A stretch of DNA of 64,000 nucleotides from Winogradskya consettensis (GCF_018332715.1 NZ_BOQP01000011.1:186001-250000); one strand, 5' to 3'; shown: positions 18,802-28,505, counted from the stretch's first letter. A program made the numbers and translations. The notes: a model not told the origin generated them from the letters alone.

Positions 18802-19092
18802 ATGGCGTTGCCTCAGGTCGCTCCCGTCGAGACGCCGGACATCGAGGAGGTACCGGCCGATGATCGGCCGTGGGTGACCATCGTCTGGGACGATCCGGTC
18901 AACCTCATGTCTTACGTGACGTGGGTGTTTCAGAAACTCTTCGGTTACAGCCGGGACCAAGCCGAGCTGTTGATGCTGGATGTCCACCACAAGGGCAAAG
19001 CGGTCGTGTCGACCGGTGCCCGTGAGCGCATGGAGATGGACGCTTCGCAGCTTCATGGCTACGGTCTGTGGGCAACGGTGGACAAGGCGTGA
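18802..19092 (+). CDS. clpS: ClpS, adaptor for the ClpAP/ClpCP protease
   Basis: A 96-residue adaptor that presents N-degron substrates to the Clp protease. The binding-pocket region [20 protein letters not shown] (about residues 24-43) holds the conserved aspartate and asparagine that grip the N-terminal residue. A later segment, [15 protein letters not shown], is also typical. The flexible N-terminal stretch of about 22 residues is normal. No good ribosome-binding site precedes ATG 18802; CACGAT seven bases upstream could be a -10 element of a leaderless message. The 260 bases back to the LuxR gene are intergenic and GC-rich, without a gene. Confidence 0.95.
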   Translation: MALPQVAPVETPDIEEVPADDRPWVTIVWDDPVNLMSYVTWVFQKLFGYSRDQAELLMLDVHHKGKAVVSTGARERMEMDASQLHGYGLWATVDKA

Positions 19093-19129
19093 TGATTCTT
19101 GTGACGGATACGGGGCGGGTGATCGACTG

Positions 19130-19630
19130 ATGTTCCGGCGCAATGGCAACCAATGTGTGGCCACCTTCGCCGTGGACGAGGTACGGGTGTTGCGCAAGGT
19201 GGCCGGCGAGGTCGTCGGGCTGCTGATGGACGGCTTCGACCACACCGACCCCGTGGTCGGCAGGCTCTTCCCCGACATCTACCCGGACCGCCCGGACGAC
19301 TCCGCCGAGTTCCGCCTATACACCGAGGGTGACCTCAAGACCGGCAAAATCGACACTGCGGGCGCCATCCTGGCCGCCCTGCCCGACGACGGCCCCGGCG
19401 AGGTTCGCCTGGACGGCGAGGAGGCGGAAGCCTGGCTCCGCGCGATCAACGACGCGCGGCTCGCCATGGGCACCCGCCTCGACATCAAGCCCGACACGGA
19501 CCTGGGCGAGGAGCTGGACGCGGCTGTGGTCGACGATCCGGCCTCCAGCCGCGTGTTCCAGCTGTCCGTTTATGCGTACCTGGGCTATCTGCAGGAATCC
19601 CTGCTGAACTCCCTGCCTGAGCTCCCTTAG
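19130..19630 (+). CDS. DUF2017-family protein
   Basis: A 166-residue protein of the DUF2017 family, found next to clpS in nearly all actinobacteria that have this locus. Most of it is predicted helical and acidic (for example RVFQLSVYAYLGYLQESLLN near the C-terminus). ATG 19130 lies 37 bases after the clpS stop. No function is established; a link to Clp proteolysis is inferred from its neighbour. Its stop shares TTAG with the stop of the convergent aldo/keto reductase. Confidence 0.88.
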   Translation: MFRRNGNQCVATFAVDEVRVLRKVAGEVVGLLMDGFDHTDPVVGRLFPDIYPDRPDDSAEFRLYTEGDLKTGKIDTAGAILAALPDDGPGEVRLDGEEAEAWLRAINDARLAMGTRLDIKPDTDLGEELDAAVVDDPASSRVFQLSVYAYLGYLQESLLNSLPELP

Positions 19631-20493
19631 GCCGCGTTGAGTGCCGCTACTTCCTCATCCGAGAGGGTGATTTCGGGGGCCTGCGCCGAGTCGGTGATCG
19701 ACTCGGGGCGGCTCGCCCCCGGGATCGGGATCACCACGGGGCTCTTCGCGAGCATCCAGGCGAGCGTGAGCTGCTGCGGGCTGACCCCGTGCAACCGGGC
19801 GATCCGGGCGAACTCGCTCTGGTCGCCGCTCTCGCCCAGCTTGCCGGCCTTACCGATGCCACCCAGCGGTGACCAGGGCAGGAAGGCGATCCCGAGCTCG
19901 TCGCAGAGATCCAGCTCCGGCTCCGAGGACCGGAACGCGGGCGAGAACTGATTCTGCACCGAGACCAGGCGCCCGCCGAGGATCTCCTGCGCCTGCCGGA
20001 TCTGCTGCGGGTCGGCGTTCGAGATGCCGGCCATCTGGATCTTGCCCTCGTCGAGCAGCTCGCCGATCGCGGCGACCGACTCCGCGTAGGGCGTCTTCGG
20101 GTCGGGCCGGTGGAACTGGTAGAGGCCGATCGCCTCGACGCCGAGGCGCTTGAGCGAGCCTTCGACCGCCTCGCGCAGGTGAGCACGGGAGCCGTCAACG
20201 GTCCACGACCCATCTCCCGGCCGCAGGTGCCCACCCTTTGTCGCCACGAGTACGCCCGAAGTGTCCCCGCCGTAGCTCGCGATCGCCTGCGCGATCAGCG
20301 ACTCGTTGTGCCCGACCTCGTCAGCGCCGAGGTGGTAGGCGTCGGCGGTGTCGATCAGGGTCACGCCGGCGTCGAGGGCGGCGTGGATGGTCCGCACGGA
20401 CCGGTCGGTGTCGGGCCGCCCTTCGATGGACATCGGCATGCCACCGAGTCCGATGGCGCCGACCTGGACATTTCCGATGCTGCGTTGCTTCAT
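19627..20493 (-). CDS. Aldo/keto reductase
   Basis: A 288-residue NADPH-dependent reductase with the (beta/alpha)8 aldo/keto reductase fold. Visible features are IDTADAYHLGADEVGHNESL with the catalytic Asp and Tyr (about residues 47-66), the active-site lysine in VLVATKGG, the catalytic His in LYQFHRPDP, and the C-terminal cofactor loop VVIPIPGASRPESI. The substrate is unknown. It is on the opposite strand to its neighbours and interrupts the otherwise co-directional clpS-DUF2017-mec-cysO-cysM row, which suggests it was inserted in this lineage. Confidence 0.92.
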   Translation of the reverse strand: MKQRSIGNVQVGAIGLGGMPMSIEGRPDTDRSVRTIHAALDAGVTLIDTADAYHLGADEVGHNESLIAQAIASYGGDTSGVLVATKGGHLRPGDGSWTVDGSRAHLREAVEGSLKRLGVEAIGLYQFHRPDPKTPYAESVAAIGELLDEGKIQMAGISNADPQQIRQAQEILGGRLVSVQNQFSPAFRSSEPELDLCDELGIAFLPWSPLGGIGKAGKLGESGDQSEFARIARLHGVSPQQLTLAWMLAKSPVVIPIPGASRPESITDSAQAPEITLSDEEVAALNAA

Positions 20494-20612
20494 GCATGAA
20501 GGTCTACCCCCGCGCCCGGTCCTTACGCCGGGCTCTTTCCTCCTTCGTCGGGTTTTCGAGCGTGAGGACTGCCACCCCCAGTGATGCGCGTTGTCACGGT
20601 AATGTGAACAGC

Positions 20613-21035
20613 GTGCTGACCATCGACAGCGCGATCGTCGACGCGATCGTCGCCCACGCCCGCCGGGACCACCCCGACGAGGCCTGTGGCGTGGTGGCCG
20701 GAGCGATCGGCAGTGACCTCCCCACGAGGCACATCGCCATGGACAACGCGGCACGTTCGATGACGTTCTACGAGTTCGACTCGATGGAGCACCTGCGCGT
20801 CTGGCGCGAGATGGACGACAACGACGAAGAGCCGGTCGTCATCTACCACTCGCACACCGCCACCGAGGCCTATCCGTCCCGCACGGACGTCTCGTTCGCC
20901 GGCGAGCCGGGCGCGCACTACCTGCTGGTCTCGACCCGTGAGCCCGACGCCGAGGAAATCCGCTCGTTCCGCATCGTGGACGGCGTGGTGACCGAGGAAA
21001 AGGTCAACATCGTGGATGCGACGGTAGACGCGTGA
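20613..21035 (+). CDS. mec: CysO-cysteine peptidase Mec (JAMM/MPN+ metalloprotease)
   Basis: A 140-residue zinc peptidase that releases cysteine from the CysO-cysteine adduct, the last step of the CysO route. The JAMM residues are E23 (DEACGV), H79 and H81 in IYHSHTATEAY, S89 and D92 (PSRTD). GTG 20613 is chosen because alignment with mycobacterial Mec places VLTI at this point; GTG 20604, three codons upstream, is possible. Neither start has a clear ribosome-binding sequence. Its stop overlaps by four bases the GTG of a 27-codon ORF that leads to cysO. Confidence 0.93.
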   Translation: MLTIDSAIVDAIVAHARRDHPDEACGVVAGAIGSDLPTRHIAMDNAARSMTFYEFDSMEHLRVWREMDDNDEEPVVIYHSHTATEAYPSRTDVSFAGEPGAHYLLVSTREPDAEEIRSFRIVDGVVTEEKVNIVDATVDA

Positions 21036-21115
21036 GCGCGAGTGCGGACGGGGACGCCGTCCAGTCGTACATGTTCGGGCAGAGCCCGGCATCGGTCTAT
21101 TACGAGTGTCGCTGA
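21032..21115 (+). CDS. Candidate 27-residue peptide ORF between mec and cysO
   Basis: A short ORF whose GTG overlaps the mec stop as GTGA, the coupling pattern seen in real operons. It ends with YYECR followed by TGA. The stop sits in the three-base loop of a hairpin (GTCGC-TGA-GCGAC). The bases ATGTTCGG inside the ORF (21070-21077) are repeated in inverted form as CCGAACAT at 21137-21144, before cysO. This could be a leader peptide that couples cysO translation to upstream translation or to cysteine supply, since it has one Cys near the end. It has no ribosome-binding site of its own beyond coupling. No database family is known to me. Confidence 0.4.
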   Translation: MSASADGDAVQSYMFGQSPASVYYECR

Positions 21116-21168
21116 GCGACTCGTCCCCGACCGATATCCGAACATCTTTCGACTCACTCTTTCGCTAG

Positions 21169-22467
<1,299 letters not shown>

Positions 22468-22482
22468 CACCCCGAGCTGCAC

Positions 22483-22513
22483 AGCGGGGCGGCCTGTCAA
22501 AGGTCGCCCCGCT
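22483..22513 (+). terminator. Terminator hairpin after cysM
   Basis: Twelve-base-pair stem (22483-22494 with 22502-22513, one G-T pair), loop TGTCAAA, followed by TTCTC. It closes the mec-cysO-cysM transcription unit 15 bases after the cysM stop. Confidence 0.8.
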
Positions 22514-22519
22514 TTCTCG

Positions 22520-22990
22520 GGCCTGCTGGCTTTCTCGGGCCTGCCCGCCTCCCCGCGTCTGATTCCCCGCGCCTGCCCGGCCCCGGCCCTGGTCGCCTGC
22601 CCTGCCCCTGCCCCGGCCCCGGCCCTGGTCGCCTACCCTGCCCCTGCCCCTGCCCCTGCCCCTGCCCCTGCCCCGGCCCCGGCCCCGGCCCCGGCCCCGG
22701 TCGCCTGCCGGCCCGGTCCCGGTTGCGTGGTCTGCCCGGTCGGCTGCATGTCCGCCTGGCCGTCTGTCTGGCAGCCTGTCTGCTTGCCCCAGGCCGTCAG
22801 TCTGCTTGCTCCGGTCGTCTGCGTGTCTGCCTGGCCGTCTGTCCGCCTCCCGGCTGCATGTCCGCTTTTCATCCGCTCGGCCGGCTGTTCGTCCGTCCCC
22901 GGCAACGGCTGGCCCGTGCAGGCAGGATTTTCAGCAGCAGCCGGGTCCGGTGCCGGACAGGTTCCCAGCAGCGTCCGTCCCGTGTGCGTA
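22520..22990. repeat. Low-complexity intergenic region with CCTGCC/CCGGCC hexamer runs
   Basis: No gene is supported here. From about 22,575 to 22,710 the sequence is a run of CCTGCC and CCGGCC hexamers, with the phrase GGTCGCCT recurring. From 22,710 to about 22,910 it changes to imperfect copies of a phrase containing TGTCCGCCTGGCCGTCTG. Open frames on both strands are Pro/Gly or Cys/Leu repeats without a start signal. In mycobacteria the rhomboid and murI genes occupy this position. Confidence 0.8.
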
Positions 22991-23086
22991 CGTGGCTGAC
23001 GACTGGCCGCTCCGGCCGATTGATTTCTTACAGAACGGCAGTTCACGACGCGCTAATTCAGGGTCCCCAAGCAGAGGGGAGGCCAT

Positions 23087-23415
23087 GTGAGCACGGTGGT
23101 CATGTGCGGCTCGGTCTCGGTGGACGGCTTCGTCGCGGACGAGAATGACCAGCCCGGTCCGCTGTTCGACTGGTTGACCAGCGGTGGTGTCCCGTTGGAC
23201 GAGTGCGGCGTGTTGAAGGTGTCGCAGACGTCCTACGACTACATCCGGCCGTACTGGGACCAGATCGGGGTGACAGTCGTCGGCCACCGCGTTTCGACCC
23301 GACGGACGGCTAGGAAGGGAAGCCGCCTGGCGGGACGCCCTACATGGTCGTCGTGACGCTCCGGCCCGCGCCCGGAAGCTGGGACCCCGAGGCGCCGTTC
23401 CACTTCGTGGCGCCA
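23087..23415 (+). pseudogene. Decayed RibD C-terminal/dihydrofolate-reductase-like gene
   Basis: The reading frame opens at GTG 23087 with GGGGAGG upstream and gives the usual N-terminus of this family (VVMCGSVSVDGFVADENDQ, then GPLFDWL). It goes out of frame near 23,292, where GTTTCGAC lacks one base; restoring it gives the expected VFDPTDG. The next codon in that frame is TAG (23311-23313), where relatives have tryptophan. After the TAG the same frame continues with recognisable family sequence, PPGGTPYMVVVTLRPAPGSW and then DPEAPFHFV. Similarity ends near 23,415, so roughly the last half is missing. The gene is therefore dead by a deletion, a nonsense change and a truncation. Confidence 0.82.
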
Positions 23416-23893
23416 GGCACGTCGAGATCCACCCAGCCCGGGCGGCGTAGGAACTCCGTCCTCGGAAGACCTGGACACGTACGTTCAGGTTGACCGCCAA
23501 CTTGATCAACCACCTCGGGGGCCGACGAGCCAGCCGCCTTCCAGTAAGCGACTGAACCCTCAACTGTGAGGCGCCGCCAATTCGCATGCGTGAGCGATTC
23601 CTGAAAGTGCCGCATCCCATGCGCGTGCTGCCCGGAAAGTGTTTGTTACCCGGAGCCCGGTAGCCCCGCTTCAGTCGTTCCCGGCGTCTTGGCGTAGTGC
23701 TCGACATCCATCGATGGAACGCGTTGTATGAGGTTGACTCTCATTTCCTTTGAGGACTGCTGCTCGCGGCGAGTGCGTACACGTGTGCGGGTTCTGTAGC
23801 GGCTTCGTTTTACTCCGCCTCGGATCATGTGCGCCTTTGATTATTCTGCTGCGAACTTGCTGGGCGACTGTTTCCGCAGGCGTCGTGAAATGT
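23416..23893. other. Intergenic remnant without a supported gene
   Basis: About 480 bases with lower GC than the surroundings, especially 23,640-23,880. Short open frames occur on both strands but none shows a start signal with protein-like codon use. It may contain the eroded 3' part of the pseudogene or other decayed DNA; I cannot identify it. Confidence 0.5.
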
Positions 23894-24316
23894 TCAGTAG
23901 GCGACGGCCAGCATGACGTCGGCGGCCAGTGGCAGGGCTGCGGCGACCAGGAGGACCCATGGGAGCCAGCGGCGGTGGATGGAGAGGAATGCGCCGACCG
24001 CGAGGGCGACGCTGACCATTCCCAGGACGGCCAGCACCCACGTGTACCAGCCGGGGACCCCGCCGCCGAACTGCGAAACCAGCCCTCGGACACCCACTCC
24101 TACGCCGCCCAGGCCGAGCATCGACGCGTAGAGGGACATGCTCAGCAGGCGGCGGGTGCCCGGGGTCGGGTCGTCGGCCGCCGGGAACCGGAACCGGGCC
24201 TCGTCGTCGCCGAACTCCCGGGCGACCTGCCGGGTGGCCTCCCACCCGAACGGAACCACTTCCGGGGCGGTCACCTCCCGAGTCGCTGTCGTTTTGTCCA
24301 CGTCCGTAGCCGTCAC
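23894..24316 (-). CDS. Small membrane protein of unknown function
   Basis: A 140-residue protein starting at GTG 24316, with GGGAGGGG about six bases upstream. The first 55 residues are hydrophilic and acidic, with a WEATRQVAREFGDDEARFRF segment. Three membrane helices follow: about residues 62-85, 92-114 and 119-140, the last ending at the C-terminus. I do not recognise the family. It faces away from the metallo-hydrolase gene, with a 260-bp shared upstream region that contains an operator-like palindrome. Confidence 0.75.
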   Translation of the reverse strand: MTATDVDKTTATREVTAPEVVPFGWEATRQVAREFGDDEARFRFPAADDPTPGTRRLLSMSLYASMLGLGGVGVGVRGLVSQFGGGVPGWYTWVLAVLGMVSVALAVGAFLSIHRRWLPWVLLVAAALPLAADVMLAVAY

Positions 24317-24429
24317 GATTTGCCCCTCCCTTTTGTCCGCCTGTTGTCCCCTTACCGTGTGCAACGGATGCGACTCACGAGGCGTAACGCGACCGAAAAT
24401 GACCCAGCTCACGGTGCTTGTGACATAGG

Positions 24430-24451
24430 TTGTCGATTTAGCGACAAATCG
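24430..24451. promoter_or_regulatory. Two interlocked palindromes in a divergent promoter region
   Basis: TTGTCG (24430-24435) is matched by CGACAA (24442-24447), and CGATTT (24434-24439) by AAATCG (24446-24451), giving two overlapping 6-bp inverted repeats. The site is AT-rich for this genome and lies between two divergent genes, so it may be an operator. Confidence 0.45.
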
Positions 24452-24497
24452 ATCAGACGTTTACGTGACGTGCTGGTCCCGGCGTAGGCTGCGCAGC

Positions 24498-24587
24498 GTG
24501 ATTGACTGGTCCGCGCACTTCGTCAGGGATCGGTCGGCGGGCTCGTGGACGACCCAGCGTGAACCAGAGGGACCCGCATGCGACTGA
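24498..24587 (+). CDS. Possible leaderless 29-codon ORF overlapping the metallo-hydrolase start
   Basis: GTG 24498 lies seven bases after TAGGCT (24485-24490), the spacing of a leaderless transcript. The frame encodes 29 residues, rich in Trp and Arg, and ends in a TGA that overlaps the beginning of the metallo-hydrolase gene (ATG 24578). It could couple translation to the downstream gene. The only evidence is position, so it may be chance. Confidence 0.25.
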   Translation: MIDWSAHFVRDRSAGSWTTQREPEGPACD

Positions 24588-25324
24588 CCGTTCTCGGCTG
24601 TGCCGGCAGTTTTCCCGGTCCCGAGTCGGCCTGTTCCGCCTACCTCGTTGAGGCCGAGGGTTTCCGGCTCCTCATCGACTTCGGTTCGGGCTCACTTTCG
24701 GCGCTTCAGCGCTATGCCGGCATCGACGCGATCGACGCCATCCTCATCACTCACCTCCACTGCGATCACATGCTCGATGCGTGCACCTATGTAGTGGTTC
24801 GCCGTTACGACCCCGCAGGGCCGTTGCCGCCGCTGCCCGTCTACGCACCGATGGGAGCGGCGGAGCGGATCTCCGCGGCCTACAGCTCCGATGCGGAGCC
24901 CGTCGACGACGTCTACACGTTCTACGGACTGCAGCCCGGAACCTTTCCGATCGGCCCTTTCACCGTCACCGCCGACCGGGTCAACCATCCGATCGAGACC
25001 TACGGTGTGCGCGTGGAGCACAACGGCAGCGTCCTTGCTTACTCCTCGGACACAGCCCCATGCGATCCGTTGCTGCGCCTCGCACAGGGGGCAGATCTGT
25101 TTCTCTGTGAGGCGAGTTACCTTGATGGCCGCCCCAACCCTCCCGACCTGCACCTGACCGGCGGAGAGGCCGGTGAGGCCGCGACCAAGGCCGACGTGGG
25201 CCGCCTACTCTTGACCCATTTGGTACCCGCCTGGGGCTCCGAGGCATCTACTGTGGAGGCCGCGTGTGCGGCGTACGCGGGTCCGGTGGAGGTAGTCCGT
25301 CCGGGTGCCCGCTACGATCTGTGA
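24578..25324 (+). CDS. MBL-fold phosphodiesterase, Rv1339-like
   Basis: A 248-residue metallo-beta-lactamase-fold hydrolase of the RNase Z/phosphodiesterase type. The metal motif is THLHCDHMLD (about residues 54-63), and later ligands lie in YSSDTAPCD and LLLTHLVPAW. ATG 24578 has GAGGGA six bases upstream. It holds the position of mycobacterial Rv1339, reported as an atypical class II cyclic-AMP phosphodiesterase, directly ahead of the rph-rdgB pair apart from one inserted gene. cAMP hydrolysis is therefore the best guess, from synteny and similarity. Confidence 0.85.
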   Translation: MRLTVLGCAGSFPGPESACSAYLVEAEGFRLLIDFGSGSLSALQRYAGIDAIDAILITHLHCDHMLDACTYVVVRRYDPAGPLPPLPVYAPMGAAERISAAYSSDAEPVDDVYTFYGLQPGTFPIGPFTVTADRVNHPIETYGVRVEHNGSVLAYSSDTAPCDPLLRLAQGADLFLCEASYLDGRPNPPDLHLTGGEAGEAATKADVGRLLLTHLVPAWGSEASTVEAACAAYAGPVEVVRPGARYDL

Positions 25325-25386
25325 ACTTGCCGAGGGGACGGCACGAGCGCACCATCGGAATCGATTGTGACCTTGGAGTGCCCTGC

Positions 25387-26631
25387 ATGACCGGTCGATC
25401 AGTAGGCGGGCGTGGACTGCGCATCGTCCGACTGGCGAACTTCGTCTCACCCCGTTCCGGCGGCCTGCGGACAGCCTTACGCCACCTCGGCGAGGGTTAT
25501 CTCCGCGCCGGTCACGAGCCGATTCTGATCGTGCCGGGACGCGAACGTTCCGACGAGATCACCGAGCAGGGCCGTGTGATCACTTTGCCCGGTCACCGGG
25601 TTCCTCGCACCGGGGGCTACCGGGTACTGGCAAGCCGGCGCGAGCTGACCAAGGTGCTGGAAGACCTGGCACCGGACCGCCTCGAGGTCTCTGACCGCTC
25701 CACGCTGCGCTGGACCGGCCGGTGGGCCCGTGAGGCCGGCGTCGGCTCGATGATGGTCTCCCACGAGAGCCTTGCCGGGCTGCTCGGAGTCTGGGGCATG
25801 CCCCAGCGCGAGACCCTCGCGGACCGGCTGAACAGGCGCACGGCCGAGACCTTTGACCAGATCGTCTGCACCACCGCGTTTGCCGCCGCGGAGTTTCGCC
25901 GTCTTGGGGTGCCCAACCTGACGGAGATCCCGCTCGGGGTCAACCTTCGGCAGTTTCACCCGAGCCGTCGTGACCCCGCCGTTCGTGACCGATACGCCCG
26001 CCCCGACGAGTTGCTGATTGTTTTTTGCAGCCGCCTCTCTGCTGACAAACGTCCCGAGCTCGCGGTCGACACGATTGCCGCGCTGCGTGCGAGCAAGGCC
26101 CCGGCCGTGCTCGTGATCGCTGGTGACGGCTCCCGTCGTGCGGCGCTTGCTTACCGGTCGGCGCGGCTTCCGGTGCGGTTCGCCGGGCACATCTCTGACC
26201 GTGACGACGTCGCGGCCCTCCTTGCCAGCGCTGACGTTGCGGTTGCGCCTGGGCCGGTCGAGACGTTCGGCCTGGCCGCCCTCGAGGCGCTCGCCTGCGG
26301 CACGCCCGTCGTCGTCAACGACGCCAGCGCTCTTCCCGAGGTCGTCGGTCAGGCCGGTCTTGCGGTGCGTGGAACCCCCGAAGCGTTCGCGGAGGGCGTC
26401 CGCAAGCTCATGGAGCGTCCGGAAGGCGAACGCCGCGCAGCCGCTCGCGCCCGTGCGGAGCTTTTCGGATGGCCGCAGGCCGTCGACGGGTTCCTGCGCG
26501 CCCACGGCGCCCAGACAACGTCGCTGCCATCGGCGAAGGTGACCCGCCAGACGGTTCGCCATCTGCGTCCAGCCGTTCCCGCTGTGGTCGCTGCCGCCAC
26601 CGACGTCTGGGCGACGGCTGCCAGCGAGTGA
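25387..26631 (+). CDS. GT4-family glycosyltransferase
   Basis: A 414-residue GT-B glycosyltransferase. The N-terminal domain begins LRIVRLANFVSPRSGGLRTA. The C-terminal nucleotide-sugar domain carries the GT4 signature ETFGLAALEALACGTPVV (about residues 292-309) with both glutamates of the E-x7-E motif. ATG 25387 has GGAG eight bases upstream and follows the metallo-hydrolase by 62 bases. Mycobacteria have no gene here, so this is an insertion in the conserved row. Related proteins modify phosphatidylinositol or polysaccharides. The last 60 residues, rich in Ala and Val, extend past the usual domain. Confidence 0.88.
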   Translation: MTGRSVGGRGLRIVRLANFVSPRSGGLRTALRHLGEGYLRAGHEPILIVPGRERSDEITEQGRVITLPGHRVPRTGGYRVLASRRELTKVLEDLAPDRLEVSDRSTLRWTGRWAREAGVGSMMVSHESLAGLLGVWGMPQRETLADRLNRRTAETFDQIVCTTAFAAAEFRRLGVPNLTEIPLGVNLRQFHPSRRDPAVRDRYARPDELLIVFCSRLSADKRPELAVDTIAALRASKAPAVLVIAGDGSRRAALAYRSARLPVRFAGHISDRDDVAALLASADVAVAPGPVETFGLAALEALACGTPVVVNDASALPEVVGQAGLAVRGTPEAFAEGVRKLMERPEGERRAAARARAELFGWPQAVDGFLRAHGAQTTSLPSAKVTRQTVRHLRPAVPAVVAAATDVWATAASE

Positions 26632-26724
26632 TCCGAGCAGTCCCACCAGCGTTGATCTGATCATCCTTGCCCGCCTCTCAAAGGTTGGGTCAGGTCTATC
26701 AGCGGTCGATGATCGAACCCGAGG

Positions 26725-26767
26725 TTGTCCACAGGCGGGGTCATCCGGTCGTGGCGAGTTATCCACA
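26725..26767 (+). promoter_or_regulatory. Two DnaA-box-like nonamers upstream of rph
   Basis: TTGTCCACA at 26725-26733 and the consensus TTATCCACA at 26759-26767, same orientation, starting 34 bp apart. Both are accepted DnaA boxes in high-GC actinobacteria. They lie in the 188-bp gap between the glycosyltransferase and rph. No dnaA or dnaN gene is near, so this is not oriC; it may be a DnaA-controlled promoter or titration site. Confidence 0.6.
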
Positions 26768-26806
26768 GGGCTGGCACCCGGCGACGCGAAGTGCTCCCGT
26801 TCCGCC

Positions 26807-26812
26807 TAGGCT
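26807..26812 (+). promoter_or_regulatory. -10 element of a probable leaderless rph message
   Basis: TAGGCT lies seven bases before the rph ATG at 26820, with no ribosome-binding sequence between. Transcription would begin at or next to the A of ATG. Confidence 0.5.
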
Positions 26813-26819
26813 CTTGGCC

Positions 26820-27548
26820 ATGTCGCGTCCCGACGGCCGAGAGCCGGACCAACTCCGTCCCGTGACCCTCACGCGCCGGTGGAGCATCCATCCCGAGGGA
26901 TCGGTGCTGGTCGAGTTCGGCAACACCCGCGTGCTCTGCACCGCCAGCGTCACCGAGGGTGTGCCGCGCTGGCGTAAAGGCTCCGGACTGGGCTGGCTCA
27001 CCGCTGAATACGCCATGCTCCCGCGGGCGACCAACACCCGTGGCGACCGCGAGAGCGTCAAGGGCAAGGTCGGCGGCCGCACCCAGGAGATCTCCCGCCT
27101 CATCGGGCGCAGCCTGCGGGCCTGCATCGACCTCAAGGCACTCGGCGAGAATTCCATCGTCCTCGACTGTGACGTGCTGCAGGCTGACGGCGGCACCCGC
27201 ACCGCTGCCATCACCGGCGCCTACGTGGCCCTGCACGACGCGGTCGGCTGGCTCGCGGACCGCAAGGCCCTGGCCGGCAAGCCCGCCAATGTGCTGCACC
27301 GCTCCATCCAGGCGGTCAGTGTCGGCATCATCGACGGCCAGGCCCGTCTCGACCTGATGTATGACGAGGACGTCGCCGCCGAGGTCGACATGAACGTGGT
27401 CTGCACCGGCGAGGGGGACTTCGTCGAGGTCCAGGGCACCGGCGAGGCCAACGTGTTCCGCCGCGACCAGCTGGATGCCCTGCTCGACCTCGGCGTCCTC
27501 GGCTGCAACGAGCTCGCCGCAGCCCAGCAGAAGGCACTGGCGTCATGA
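26820..27548 (+). CDS. rph: Ribonuclease PH
   Basis: A 242-residue phosphorolytic exonuclease that trims tRNA 3' ends. It begins with the RPDGRE segment and has the phosphate-site motif [11 protein letters not shown] (about residues 122-132) and the conserved [10 protein letters not shown]. The start is ATG 26820, which fits the family length; the message appears leaderless. It overlaps rdgB by four bases. Confidence 0.96.
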   Translation: MSRPDGREPDQLRPVTLTRRWSIHPEGSVLVEFGNTRVLCTASVTEGVPRWRKGSGLGWLTAEYAMLPRATNTRGDRESVKGKVGGRTQEISRLIGRSLRACIDLKALGENSIVLDCDVLQADGGTRTAAITGAYVALHDAVGWLADRKALAGKPANVLHRSIQAVSVGIIDGQARLDLMYDEDVAAEVDMNVVCTGEGDFVEVQGTGEANVFRRDQLDALLDLGVLGCNELAAAQQKALAS

Positions 27549-28159
27549 CGGCCCGCCTGCTGCTCGCCACGGCGAACAAGAAGAAGCTGGTCGAGCTCCA
27601 GCGCATCCTCGACCTCGCGCTCGGCACCGGCGGTATCGAGCTGGTCGGCCTCGGCGAGTTCCCGGACTACCCGGACGTGCCGGAGACGGGCCTGACGTTC
27701 GGGGAGAACGCCCTCATCAAGGCCCGCGAGGGGGCGTCACGCACCGGGCTGCCCACGGTGGCCGACGACTCCGGCCTCGCCGTCGACGCCCTCAACGGCA
27801 TGCCCGGCGTCTTCAGCGCACGCTGGTCCGGCGCCCACGGCGACGACCAGGCCAACCTCGACCTGGTCCTGGCGCAGATCGGCGACGTTCCCGACGAGCA
27901 CCGCGGCGGCTCGTTCGTCTGCGCGGCAGCCCTCGTCCTACCCAACGGCCGCGAACACCTCGTCGAAGGCAAGCAGCCCGGCCGCATCCTGCGCTCCCGC
28001 CGGGGCATAGGCGGCTTCGGCTACGACCCGATCTTCCTGGGTGACGGCCAGGACCGCACCAACGCGGAGCTGAGCCCCGCCGAAAAGGACGCGATCAGCC
28101 ACCGGGGCAAAGCGTTCCGCGAGCTCTCCAAGGTGATCGCCAAGGAACTCCCACGCTGA
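27545..28159 (+). CDS. rdgB: RdgB/HAM1 non-canonical purine NTP pyrophosphatase
   Basis: A 204-residue house-cleaning enzyme that hydrolyses dITP and XTP. Motifs are [14 protein letters not shown] at the N-terminus, [13 protein letters not shown], the substrate-site [12 protein letters not shown] (about residues 73-84) and [11 protein letters not shown]. It is coupled to rph through an ATGA overlap, the same pair as in mycobacteria. Codon use is normal. Confidence 0.96.
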   Translation: MTARLLLATANKKKLVELQRILDLALGTGGIELVGLGEFPDYPDVPETGLTFGENALIKAREGASRTGLPTVADDSGLAVDALNGMPGVFSARWSGAHGDDQANLDLVLAQIGDVPDEHRGGSFVCAAALVLPNGREHLVEGKQPGRILRSRRGIGGFGYDPIFLGDGQDRTNAELSPAEKDAISHRGKAFRELSKVIAKELPR

Positions 28160-28184
28160 CCGAGCGTCCCTAATCGTCCCCGGC

Positions 28185-28505
28185 CGGGCTCGACCCGGCG
28201 TGGCCCGAGCGTCCCGGTGGGCCCGAGCGTCCCGGTGGGCCCGAGCGGGCTGGTGTGGCCCCGGCATTCCCGATGGGGCTGAGCGGTGCGGTCCGGGCGT
28301 TCCCGGTGGGCTGAGTGCGGGCCAATGTGGCCCGAGCGGTCCGGCGGGCTGAGTGCGGGCCAGTGTGGCCTGAGCGTTCCCGGTGTGGCTGAGCGGCCGG
28401 GGGTCCAGGCATTCCTTGTGGGGCTGAGCGCGGGCCGGTGCGGCCCGGGCGTTCCCGATGGGGTCGAGCATTGGTCTGGCGCGGCCCAGGGCATCCCTCA
28501 CTGAG
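28185..28505. repeat. Degenerate tandem repeats after rdgB
   Basis: Imperfect copies of a phrase like GGCCCGAGCGTTCCCGGTGG and of GGGCTGAGTGCGGGCCAGTG recur about every 18-50 bases. No open frame has a start signal. The stretch from 28,506 to 28,906 is also without a supported gene; it holds shorter direct repeats such as GGTGCCCGATGGCGG near 28,685-28,715, plus the upstream region of the lipoprotein gene. Confidence 0.7.

Noticed and set aside
22570..23050. Pro/Gly or Cys/Leu-rich small proteins in the gap after cysM
   Set aside because: All frames are translations of hexamer repeats without start signals.
26725..26767. Chromosomal origin
   Set aside because: Only two DnaA boxes and no dnaA, dnaN or gyrB nearby.
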